The translations under genes were made by a program, and so were the position numbers. Below, in pieces: positions 45,412-56,009 of a DNA stretch of 64,000 nt. The stretch covers positions 17,164,501 to 17,228,500 of the forward strand of contig JAPNXP010000001.1 of NCBI GenBank assembly GCA_028753945.1, given 5' to 3'. Source of the stretch: Hexactinellida sp. DTS-2022. Its lineage: Eukaryota; Porifera; Hexactinellida. The notes under the pieces are model-generated. The model did no database searches, was not told the origin of the DNA, and was given only the letters and a program-made list of their open reading frames with translations. Numbering within the stretch: position 1 is the stretch's first letter; every line of letters starts with the position of its first letter.

Positions 45412-45964
45412 CACGGACTACTAGAATACCCGGACGGGCAACTCTCAAAGTGTTGAATAAAAACTGGAGGCTGAAAGGCTCCAATTTTAAAAATTGAAAA
45501 AGCATTAGGTTTCCGGTTTCCAAATGTGATTTTTGGCATATAGGGGTAAATTTTGGCACCCAAAAACAATTTGAGGTTTCCACTCAAAATTTCTCACACC
45601 TCGACAAGTTATGACGTCATTGTCACATTTCGAGAACCCTGAAAATTCACTTAATTGCACATAATTCGCGCCCTCTAAGAGATAAAAATCTCAAAATTTA
45701 ATAGAACATGCACATTAATGATGCCGACACGTTGGTCACACCAAATTTCCAATATGCTTACTCATTATCACATGATGACGTAATCACTAAAATTTCACAT
45801 TGTTAAATTTGACTATTTAGGCCCATTTACGCTTTATAATCAATGTTAGAAATATATAAACGACACACCAACCGCTTCGCGGGTGGTATTGTTGGGTTCT
45901 GCCGCGAAGCGAACTAGCAAGCGAAGCGCGCTAGTATCTATATATATCGATGCTACAGAATATC
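45412..45964 (-). repeat. Repeat family R1, left inverted copy
   Basis: 553 bp, complementary to 49325-49877. The outer end is CACGGACTACTAGAATACCC with a short hairpin (CCCGGACGGGC). The inner end has GCGAAGCGCGCTAGTATC and CGATGCTACAGAATATC. A partial copy lies at 5390-5806. On the minus strand the CCCGTCCGGGTATTCTAG end looks like a Helitron 3' terminus, but the similarity goes on a few bases beyond CTAG, so the family is unresolved. Confidence 0.8.
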
Positions 45965-46150
45965 TATATAGCATATATAGATAGATGCTACAGTATATCA
46001 CGGAATTCTAGAATTTAACATTTTTATTACATCCTCATTTCAATCTTAATGACCCAATTTTATTTAAAATTGTTCAGAATTTATCAGGGAATACTCTTCT
46101 GGAGTTATTTTACTTGTTTTCCTGTCAGAGTTTTCTTTTATGGCTGCACG

Positions 46151-48702
46151 ATGGGGCGGAAATGTTGTACTTATTATAATGGAAAAAGCTGCAAATCTGG
46201 TTACGATACCAATCCAGAAAAAATAAAAATATTCAAGTTTCCGAAAGACCTCGTTGAGCGCATGCGATGGGTAAACAACCTTCCGAATAAACTAATATCA
46301 GAAATCACCCCGAATATTGGTATATGCCTAAAGCATTGGCCTACTGGATATCGGACAGTAAAAGTACAGGGTTCGAATTGCAAGCCAGCGGACCCACCAT
46401 CCATATTTGGTCTTCCGAATTCCTTCACACCGCAAACCTCTAAAATTATTGCACGAGAGATTGACAAACGTGGAGTATCGTCTGAAACACGTAAAAAAAC
46501 ATCAGAACGACTAGATCAGAAGAAAGATACCATCTCTTGTTGGAATGAGCTCGTGAAATATTGTCGATCTCTACCTCTAGCTTTTCAAGATGTAAAGGAT
46601 TCTATAAGGTTGGTAAAACTGGATGATTCACTTGTTTCTGTCGAATATTCCCTTGTTATTGCCAATGATTTTCAAGTTAGTGCTTATAAAGGGTCAAATA
46701 AAATCCCTGTTCGCCATCTCCTCAATTCTCTATCACACAAATTGACACAATATGCACAACTCAAAAATATACTGGACTATCTGAATAAAATTCCGTTTAA
46801 TTTATCTTCAGAATTGGAATCTAGCGGGAAAAGAATTTTGGAGTTGTACAACCTTGGAGATACTTCAGATATTGATCTAGTCAAAGAAAAGCAAATGAAA
46901 TTCATTTGCAACCAGATGATTTTATTGCACGCTCAAGGTCCAAATGGTTACCGATACGATCGTGAATGTGTTCTTGAAGCAATCAATTTGTTCTTACGGA
47001 GTCGTTGTGCATACAAATCTCTTCGAGATATTCTCATTCTTCCTTCACAAAAGTATTTGCGGTCATATTTTGGTAAGCTGGGTTCTCCTGGAAGTTGTAA
47101 TGAATGCAAAGAAGTGATCGATAGAGTCTTTCTTAAGCTGGATGATAATAATAAAATCTGTTTTATATCGGCAGATGAAATTTACGTGAAACCTGCAATT
47201 AGATTCAGGGGAAATCATATCGTTGGAATGGCAGTTAATCAAGATCAACCCTCCCCTGCCAAAACTGTTTTAACACTAATGGTCAATCCTATTTTCGGTA
47301 CTCCTGCTTTTGTAGCTAGATTACTTCCAGTAAATAATTTAACAGCAGAATTTCTGTTTGAACAATTGCAGATTCTTATTAAAATCATCCATGAATCTAG
47401 TGGTGTAGTGTTCGCCGTGATGACTGATAATTTAACTGTTAATCAAAAAACATTTAGATTGTATCATGATCGGTACTTTAGTTCAGATATTACTTCCATC
47501 GAACACTCAATTACAAACACTTCCTTTTCTTCCCTATTTTTACTCTACGATCCTGTCCATTTGATGAAAAATATACGGAATAATTGGTTAACTGAAAAAA
47601 TGCAAACATTAGAATTCAAAGACCCAAATTCAGGCGCAGTGGTTAAAGCTAAATGGAAAGATATAATAACTATATACCGAAATGAACAAGCAAATATTAT
47701 AAAAACAACCCAACAGTGGCCCGTTTACAAGAGCAACAAAGTAATGACACAGCATCATTCGTCAAACAAGTTACGCGACTCATCAAGATTATAAATGTTA
47801 AATCTCCCCATACTGGAACACGACTTAATGATGACGACCGACGACCAATTATGGATCCTGAAGACCCGCGGTTAACTTTCATACATCAAATGGCAACCAG
47901 TTTTAAGCAAATGGACAACGGTCTGCGTGGTAGACGGATTCGTGGTTTGACGAGTGACACAGCAAATGCGTTACATCGTTCATTGAACCGTCTGATTCAG
48001 GTTACCCGGAAATTCCTATCTTTAGGTATGCCATACGTGCTCCTTGGCAAACTACAATCTGATCGGTTGGAAGCCGAGTTCGGTTTATATCGTCAATCGA
48101 GTGGAGGCAATTACTTAATATCAGCAGAGCAAGTGCTCAGTAGTTTGAGCCTTCAAAGACTCAAATTGTTCCATAAATTGTATTTTGAAACAACGAACAT
48201 CCACAAAGTTGAAGACTGTTGCAAAGAGAATTTGTTAAATAATGAAGATGATATTGTATTAATAGAAAACTGCTTTGAGGAATCCTCCAATCTTAACGAT
48301 TCTGAACGCTCGACGTTATACTACATTTGTGGGTATATTACACATAAAGAAAAACTTATTGTGACAGACGCATTGATTCCGTCAGATTCTTTACCTGCTA
48401 GTGAATTCACCACTCTCGTATCAAGAGGTAAATTGAGCCATCCTCCATCAGACTTATATGACTTGTCATTATATCTCTACACATTTTTCAAAAACAGACC
48501 AAGGAAGTGCTGCAGTAATGTCTTCTTACAAGCCTATAAGGAAATATATATGGCAACGGAGTATATGTTTTCAAACCCTGACAACATATTTCGTCGCCTA
48601 AATAACTGCTTCATGAAAGCTTTCGCCAAGAATGAAACAGATAAAATCAAAGGGGAGCTAGAGAAGAAGAACTTGAAGAGACGAAAATTAGAATCTAGAT
48701 AA
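46151..48702 (+). CDS. THAP/P-type transposase, second gene
   Basis: From Met at 46151 a THAP finger is seen (CCTYYNGKSC, IKIFKFPKD, ICLKHWP). The catalytic domain then follows: ISADEIYVKPAIRF (first Asp), AVMTDNLTVNQ (second Asp), LYDPVHLMKNIRNNWL, and after a frame change, SDRLEAEFGLYRQSSGGNY. The frame change lies in an A-rich run near 47700; the second frame continues as NPTVARLQEQQSND to the stop. It has no visible introns. It is distinct from the P element at 30595-34774: it shares the domain order but little sequence, and CATAGC-type TIRs are absent. It lies between inverted copies of repeat R1. Confidence 0.8.
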
Positions 48703-48926
48703 GTCATTATATAATTCGATGCAGCTTTCGTATTTTATATCATTTTAGGTTAGTTTCAGCCCCTCTTGTACCCATCTAGTGTCATTATCTTTGCACAGTT
48801 CGTAAAAACAATGCTTTCGCCATCTGATATGTAAGGTAGTGTGATTCTAGACTATGGGGGAGTTATTTAGCAATTAACATGGAATAAATCATATAACAAT
48901 AACAATAATGGTGATGGTAAAATCAG
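48703..48926. other. 3' flank of the second P-type gene
   Basis: AT-rich, nothing recognised. Confidence 0.3.
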
Positions 48927-48982
48927 ACTCCAGTTTTTATTCAACACTGCGAGTTGCCCGTCCGGGTATTCTAGAAGTCCGT
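48927..48982 (+). repeat. R1 terminal fragment
   Basis: CTCCAGTTTTTATTCAACAC to GGGTATTCTAGAAGTCCGTG matches the outer end of R1 (49815-49877) only. With a CACGGAATTCTAGAAT sequence at 46012-46027 it could form the two ends of the P-type gene's own element. Confidence 0.6.
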
Positions 48983-48998
48983 GTCTATCTATATAGAT

Positions 48999-49319
48999 CA
49001 AGGTTCCGTAAACTAGGTTTTTCAGGCCGCATGCGGCCTAAAACAACCCTATGTGTGGCCTGATAGCCCAATGGAAATTTGTATCATGTGTTGCCTGAGA
49101 GACATTCCAAATTTTAATTAGGCCTGTACACATATACACACTGATTATTACCTTTTGACTAGTCCTTTATGCACTTTTTGCTTATAAATTAGTATAGTAC
49201 TACAACAACATAATAGTTTTGTTATAAATTTCGTAAAATTTCTCAATATTGTTTGCGGCATGAGGAAAATTTTGTTAAGATTATGTGGCCTGATATGAAT
49301 GAAAGTTTGCGGAACCCTG
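48999..49319. mobile_element. hAT-like MITE, 8-bp TSD with one mismatch
   Basis: The ends CAAGGTTCCGTAAAC and TTTGCGGAACCCTG are imperfect inverted repeats, flanked by ATATAGAT and ATATGGAT. Contains GGCCGCATGCGGCC and several GGCCTGATA boxes. No coding sequence. Confidence 0.7.
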
Positions 49320-49324
49320 ATATG

Positions 49325-49877
49325 GATATTCTGTAGCATCGATATATATAGATACTAGCGCGCTTCGCTTGCTAATTCGCTTCGCGGCAGAACCCAACCA
49401 CACCACCCGCGAAGCGGTTTGTGTGTCATTTATATATTTCTAACATTGATTATAAAGCGTAAATGGGCCTAAATAGTCAAATTTAACAATGTGAAATTTT
49501 AGTGATTACGTCATCATGTGATAATGAGTAAGCATATTGGAAATTTGGTGTGATCAACGTGTCGGCATCATTAATGTGCATGTTCTATTAAATTTTGAGA
49601 TTTTTATCTCCTAGAGGGCGCGAATTATGTGCAATTAAGTGAATTTTCAGGGTTCTCGAAATGTGACAATGACGTCATAACTTGTCGAGGTGTGAGAAAT
49701 TTTGAGTGGAAACCTCAAATTGTTTTTGGGTGCCAAAATTTACCCCTATATGCCAAAAATCACATTTGGAAACCGGAAACCTAATGCTTTTTCAATTTTT
49801 AAAATTGGAGCCTTTCAGCCTCCAGTTTTTATTCAACACTTTGAGAGTTGCCCGTCCGGGTATTCTAGTATTCCGTG
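49325..49877 (+). repeat. Repeat family R1, right inverted copy
   Basis: Complement of 45412-45964, nearly identical. Together they form a 553-bp inverted repeat around about 3.4 kb that holds the second P-type transposase. Confidence 0.8.
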
Positions 49878-50030
49878 ACCTATCATAACATTTGTTTACC
49901 CATTATAACATTTGAAAGTTAGTTTATATCCCAATATTAATTGCGGTTTATATTCCCCCATCACTTTAATACAATCCGGACAAACAAACGCACACACACA
50001 CAAACAAACAACAATCAAGATTTAATAATA
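49878..50030 (-). mobile_element. Helitron 5'-end fragment
   Basis: On the minus strand ATTATTAAATCTTGATTG, the TTTGTTTGTGTG run, TTGTCCGGATTGTATTAAAG and GGGGGAATATAAACCGC match the 5' ends of the other Helitrons. It directly abuts the 3' terminus of the next element (50031), in the same orientation. Confidence 0.7.
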
Positions 50031-51590
50031 CGAGCCCTTCAGTCTCGGTCGCTTCTCGACGGATCACTCTCTCACAAAAGTCGCTTCGCGACTTTTGTTC
50101 GTTCGTGTTAGACACTACGCAATACAATTAACGGCCGCTTCGCGGCCTTTCCCTCCCCAAAGCAATAATATCTATATTATTAAATCTCGATTGTTGTTTG
50201 TGTGTTTGTGTGTTTGTGTGTGTGTGTGTGTGTGTGTTTGTCCGGATTATATTAAAGTGATGGGGGAATAGAAACCGCAATTAATATGGGATATAAACTA
50301 ACTTTCAAATGTTCTAATAGGTAAACAAATGTTATAATAGGTAAACAAGTATGCCGAACACGAATTTCGCGTTTATAAATTTCTCATATTAAAATTTGTG
50401 TTGTTGTTTACACAAAATAGGTAAACAAATAATTGAAAATTCAAAATCAACCTAGAAGTTAGCTTCCAACGGGTATTATAGGTAAACAAGTATGCTGAAG
50501 ACGAATTTCGCGTTTAAATATTTATAATATGAATATTTGTTGTTGTTGTTGACACAAAATAGGTAAACAAATTAATGAAATTCAAAATCAACCTAGAAGT
50601 TAGATTTCAACGTTTATTTTAGGTAAACAAGTATGCTGATTTCGAATTTCGCATTTACAAATTTATAATATGAATATTTGTTGTTGTTGTTGACACAAAA
50701 TAGGTAAACAAATTAATGAAAATTCAAAATCAACCTAGAAGCTAGCTTCCAACGGGTATTATAGGTAAACAAGTATGCTGAACACGAATTTCGCATTTAT
50801 AAAATTCTAATATGAGTATTTGTTGTTGTTGTTGTTTACACAAATAGGTAAACAAATTAATGAAAATTAGATAGCTATCTACCATTTCCATGGTAGAAAA
50901 TGTGAGGAGTAAGGCCGCTCAGCGGCCGTTAACTTGAGGTGTGTAGCACCGATCTGTCGCAAAGCGACCGAGACCGAAGGGCTAGTATTAATAATGAGTT
51001 AACCTATGGCTTGTAAATTACACACTTTGACTTAATAACCCGTGCCTAAAATTCATTTTGGGTTGTGATTAGTTACTGTGTTTTGTTTGGGAATGTTATT
51101 TAAGTTATTATCATTGCTCAATAGTTATTAAGGGTAGCTCGTTCAGCTATATTAAAACGGTTGCTTGTTTAGTCAAATAAATTGAAACCTGTGGTTGGTA
51201 AATTATACGCAATTAATTATTTCAGCAAATTGTATTCAAAGTAATTGATAACTCTGGGTGTAATCTCTCCATAATAATGGTAAATGCAGGGTTGCAAAAT
51301 ATTTGATTTATAAATAGTAATAAAGTTCTACATCTCAATAAACAATTCTTTTTGCAGGAGCTTGGGTTAGTGAATTTTTTAATTTAATTGATAGCAATAA
51401 TTAACATAATAAATCTCATCGTTAGGCAGAACCAAAACCTAGATTACTTAACCTAGATTACTTAACTTAATTCATTTCTAGTAGAAATCCTAGGTTCCAT
51501 TGATAGTCTTATTATACGTAGAAGCCAATATACTAATATAGGTGTAATAAATAAACAATGCATTAGACTCTAAGCGGATTCTTGTTAATA
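50031..51590 (-). mobile_element. Helitron-like element, outer copy 2, partial
   Basis: Minus-strand copy of about 3370-5310, sharing the 3' hairpin region and the GGCTCG end. It lacks the palindrome and the 17-bp hairpin of copy 1, and carries a younger Helitron at 50171-50985. Similarity ends at the Ginger-type element, so its 5' half is missing or was lost beyond 54467. Confidence 0.65.
50171..50985 (+). mobile_element. Helitron copy with canonical ends
   Basis: It starts TCTATATTATTAAATCTCG after A and ends with GTCGCAAAGCGAC, CGAGACCGAAGGGCTAG and then T. The 5' TC, the hairpin 13 to 17 bases from the end, the 3' CTAG and insertion between A and T without TSD are the Helitron hallmarks. 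The uninterrupted target (TAATAATAATGAG-type) survives near 5155-5175 in outer copy 1. About four internal 150-bp units. No coding sequence. Confidence 0.85.
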
Positions 51591-51594
51591 TATA

Positions 51595-54467
51595 TGTTAC
51601 AGTCATTCTGTGTAATCAGTCATTTCACGTAATGCCTAGAAATTTTAGGCATTTCGCGTAATAGCTGTGACCCTTAGTCATTTCATGAAATGACTAAAAT
51701 TTCTAGTTGTTTCATGAAATGACTAAATTTATAGAGTTCTTGTTACACATATTGCCTAAGATGCAATTAGTCATTTTGTGTAATTGCTTCAGTATATAGT
51801 TAGTATATTGGTAGAACATCCCCAAATATGACGAGTTTGACGACATTGCATGGTCTAATATAATAATTTTATTAAACCATGTAATTCTAAGGCAATTTTT
51901 ATGCATTATCCCCGCTAGTACATTCTATCTTTTACTCTAATGCCAACATCCTCAATTCGACTAGACTTAATGCCCACATATAATTTCGACTTAATGCATG
52001 CGCTCATCTGATTGTAATTATCCAAATATGGCCTCCCATTGTCTATGCTAATTGAGCTAAAACAAGAATCCTTGAATCTCTTCATTCGTTGAGACTTGTT
52101 TAACAGTCAATAATAGATGTCTTCATACATCAAATAGTCATTGTCCAATTATAAAAGGGAAGGCAGGAAGGGATTTGATAATATAACGTATTTATATTTA
52201 CTCAGACACAACAACATGGATGATTCCTATGAAGAAAAATTTAAGAGAGAGCTTTACATTAAATATGAGACTTGTAAAAAAATACTGATACCCAAAGATC
52301 AATATTATTCAACTATTGAGGATGTTAAATCAGCTGCTGCAAACCCTGCTACCAAGAATCGTCATTGTTATTATCTCCTTCAAAAGTAAGTTCAATGCTT
52401 ATAATTTTCAGTACTAGTTTATTTTTCATAATACTACTATTTCAATAGCTAAAATGTTAGAAATTATTAATTATTACTTTACAATCAAGCAACAAAATTT
52501 AGAAAAGTATTTATCTGTCATGAAAGAGAAAAACTTCTACGACTTAACATATTTATCTTATTTTTAGGTACGAGATACTTCAATGTGGTGATCTGGAGAA
52601 ATTGATTAAGAAGCGGCAAAATCCTGAAGAAACCCCTTTGTACTATGTGAGTATAGAGGATACCTACGACGTGGTTAGACGAGCACACCTATCTACTGGT
52701 CATGGTGGACGTGATCGAATGTTAAAGGAAATTAGCAAAAAATATGCCAATGTCACTCGGGATGCTCTGGAACTGTTTAAATCCTACTGCCTGGAGTGCC
52801 AAAAGAAGCGTAAACGTCCTATGACCAAAGGTGTTGTTGTACACCCTATTCTCACAAATGAGTTTTCTTCCCGTGCTCAAGTTGACTTGATTGACATGCA
52901 GTCTATGGTACAGAACTCGTTTAAATGGATTCTTGTGTATCAGGACCACTTGACCAAGTTTGTGATCTTACGTGCGCTAACCTCAAAACGTGCAGCTGAA
53001 GTAGCACATCATCTCCTGGATATATTCCTTCTCATTGGTGCCCCTGCCATTCTGCAGAGTGACAATGGCAGTGAGTTCACAGCACAGGTGATCCAAGAAC
53101 TCAAAATCGTATGGCCTACGCTCATTATGGTTCATGGCAAGCCGCGCCACCCACAGAGCCAAGGTTCAGTGGAACGAGCCAATGGTGATATCAAAGATAT
53201 GCTTGTTGCATGGATGGGAGACAATTCTACAGCTGATTGGTCAACAGGCATCAAGTTCGTTCAATTCCAAAAAAATTCCAGTCTCCATTCTGGGATCAAA
53301 AGAGCTCCATACGCTGCCATGTTTGGCTGCGATGTTAAAGTTGGTCTGACTTCTTCATCTCTTCCTACAGAAGTCATTGAACGCATGCAGAGCGAGGATG
53401 ATCTCTTGTCAGCACTAAGCACACCACTCATAGAAACACAACAACAAAGTCCCTCTGCAACTGTAACTGAACCAAATATACCCAATAGCAGTCAAAGCGA
53501 CTTAAATGTAGTAAATACAGGTCATAACTATTCCATGTCTACTAATGATCTACCAATAGCAACTGTCTATGAAAATAATTCAGCGATTGGCACCACCATG
53601 TCAGTACCCACTACAGTTCCAACATCTGTCACAAACAGTTTATCCCAGTCAGATAATCCACCTCCCATGAGCTCTGCACCTATGGATATCATCACCTCAC
53701 ACATAGATAGCATATTAGTGGAACGACAGGGTGCCAGAACTGCCCAGTTTGCCCAAGCTGAACGAATGGTGAAGAGAAGTCGGATTGATCTAGCTCACGG
53801 ACATCCTGGTGATAATGTAGCAGTACCAATACCTCTGGTTGACAGAGGACGTGGTGACCCCCGTAACATTCTGGGAGTGATCCTTGACTGTAACGAGAAC
53901 AACATGTACACTATTTGTGTTAAATCTGGTATTCTTAAATCAAAGTATGCCCGCAACCAGTTTGACCTGTGTCCACAACGCCTTTTACAGGAAACAGATG
54001 TAGATCGCACAAAAACTACCACTTTACGCCAAGCAGTCACAGAAGAGTCCACTTGTGGAGGTCAAGGTTATGTGAAATGTAACTGTGCTGGGCCCAAACG
54101 TTGCGAAAGTAACAGATGTAAATGTTTCAAGAGCAAGATCAAATGTTCTAGTCGTTGTCATAGCAGCTTGGCATGTAAACAGAAGTAACCTAGCAAGGAC
54201 TGGAAAATTGACAATGTGTCAAAAAATATTTGAAATACATTATCTGTCATTTTACTAACATAAATCGTTCATCTGTAATTCTGTATGAATCATAATTACA
54301 ATTCAGTCATTTCATGTAACAAGAACTCTATAAATTTAGTCATTTCATGAAACAACTAGAAATTTTAGTCATTTCATGAAATGACTAAGGGTCACAGCTA
54401 TTACGCGAAATGCCTAAAATTTCTAGGCATTACGTGAAATGACTGATTACACAGAATGACTGTAACA
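51595..54467 (+). mobile_element. Ginger-type DNA transposon, apparently intact
   Basis: 2873 bp with TIRs of 153 bp that look identical (51595-51747 and 54315-54467), beginning TGTTACAGTCATTCTGTG, and TATA duplicated on each side (51591-51594, 54468-54471). The TIRs contain several copies of AGTCATTTCATGAAATGACT. TGT/ACA ends, a 4-bp TSD and an integrase-like transposase are hallmarks of the Ginger group. The single gene is open throughout after removal of one intron. Confidence 0.88.
52216..54188 (+). CDS. Ginger/KRBA2-like integrase-type transposase
   Basis: Two exons, 52216-52385 and 52568-54188, joined by a 182-bp GT-AG intron (QK/YEILQCG). Domains in order: a helical N-terminus; an HHCC integrase finger (HLSTGHGGRDRM, then CLECQKKRK); the DDE core with VDLIDMQ, LQSDNGSEF and GSVERANGD (spacing about DD36E); a Ser/Thr/Pro-rich linker of about 110 residues; a small barrel (LGVILDCNENNMYTICV); and a Cys cluster (CNCAGPKRCESNRCKCF, SRCHSSLACKQK). 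An in-frame Met at 52141 would add 25 residues. It should cut and join the element's TIRs. It looks intact. KRBA2-like host genes derive from such proteins. Confidence 0.88.
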
Positions 54468-54471
54468 TATA

Positions 54472-56009
54472 CACGAACATGCGTTATTATCTAGAAAACT
54501 GTCAGTTCTAATTAGCATAAATATTCAACAATACAGGCGCTGATTAGTATTTCCCAATTTATTTTTTCTGTCCTTATACATATATACCTATGGCTAGGGC
54601 CCACGGATATATACAGCTTAGGGGGGCACAGCCCTACTCTGAAACAATAGCATTACTGTTACGTGGGTCACTAGCGGTCATCTAAATATTTCCCATATGA
54701 TTCCCGTAATATAATCAATTTGTGCTTTAATTTTTTCGTCAATTTTTCGTTCCATAATCGAAAGTTTTTATAGAAGCCTAGATTCAGTTTAAGTCTATTG
54801 GAGTATGTAATTAAATGCAACCGACATTTAATTTGAAAAGGCATGTGTTTTGAAATACAAGCGAGGGCCGCAGGCCCGAGTGCAAGTTGTAAGAACGCGC
54901 GTAGCGCGGACGAGCAGCTTGTTATAATAATACTGTGCCAGTATAGTGGCCCAGTTCTAATCTTACTGCCTTGGTTAGTTATTTTTGGTCCGTAGATCGT
55001 TCACAGAACAGAGTTTTATTAACTAAGAACTGAAATTTCAGGACAGGTGTCTCATGGGTTACAGATGTGTACCTGGGGTCACGATTTTTGATAACATTTA
55101 TTTGGACACATTTTTGAACCTGTTAAATGTTAAAAAGGGACAATAAATAGTGCGAGAATATTCAATTTATATGCATTCGATAGAGAAGTAAATTCTACAC
55201 CTTTTCAAAGTGCACGAATTTTAAAATTGGGTTTAGTTTATGCCACAATTGAGTTGCAAATTCCCTTTGTTTACTGACACTTCAGTTCAATTGAAAGTGT
55301 TAAATCTAATTCTATTGATTCAACTTGTGATAATTATATTGATTCCACTTGTGAGATCGAGTAGGTTTCTCTTTTCTGGTTGATAACTAAGATTCTACAT
55401 TCCATAACAACGACAGATTAAGTTAATATATTTCATTTTGCAACAATACTCTTGTACTATTAATATACAGACGTAATTAATTATAATTAATTGAGGCTGT
55501 ATTTAACATATAGAGATGCTTCCAATTTGTTTATTAGGGGTTATCGAGCGTGCTAAATTTAAAATTGTAGTGAAATTCATTTTAAATTATTAATGTTTGC
55601 TAATAATTGAACTCAATTTATTTTGATGTACATAATAATGGTGTTAAATTATTAATAAATTAATTAAATATTTATACTAACTAGCTAAATTTCATTAATC
55701 TCAGAGATGATACAAGTTAGAAACAAACTTTCAATTTATCAATAGGTCTGTTATATGACAGTTTACTACCATGACAGACTTACTACCTCTATTACTAGTA
55801 CCATGGATGTTCTCTATCCATGACAGATTTACTACCTTACATGACAGAATTACTACCCTTTGATCATGACTTAAGTTCTCATCACGAAACTCTTCGTTCT
55901 ACTTTCAATATTACTATGCACTTTTGATGGTTTCTTTCTTTCTTCTACTTGACTAAATATAAGCAGTATGTAGTTAACTAATAGGATTCACAAAGACATT
56001 GAATTTTAT
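54472..56009. other. Spacer with Helitron-like 3' fragment and dispersed repeat
   Basis: 54760-54925 matches the right part of 18660-18790 / 39290-39440 (ACAAGCGAGGGCCGCAGGCC, CGCGCGTAGCGCGGACGAGC, AGCTTGT), a hairpin plus CTTG end that resembles a Helitron 3' terminus. 54925-54985 matches 40725-40770. 55130-55265 is the dispersed repeat of 14430-14525. The rest is AT-rich with no gene. Confidence 0.5.

Noticed and set aside
45412-49877. R1 copies as the TIRs of a single giant transposon
   Set aside because: No target duplication was found outside the pair, and R1 occurs alone at 5390-5806.
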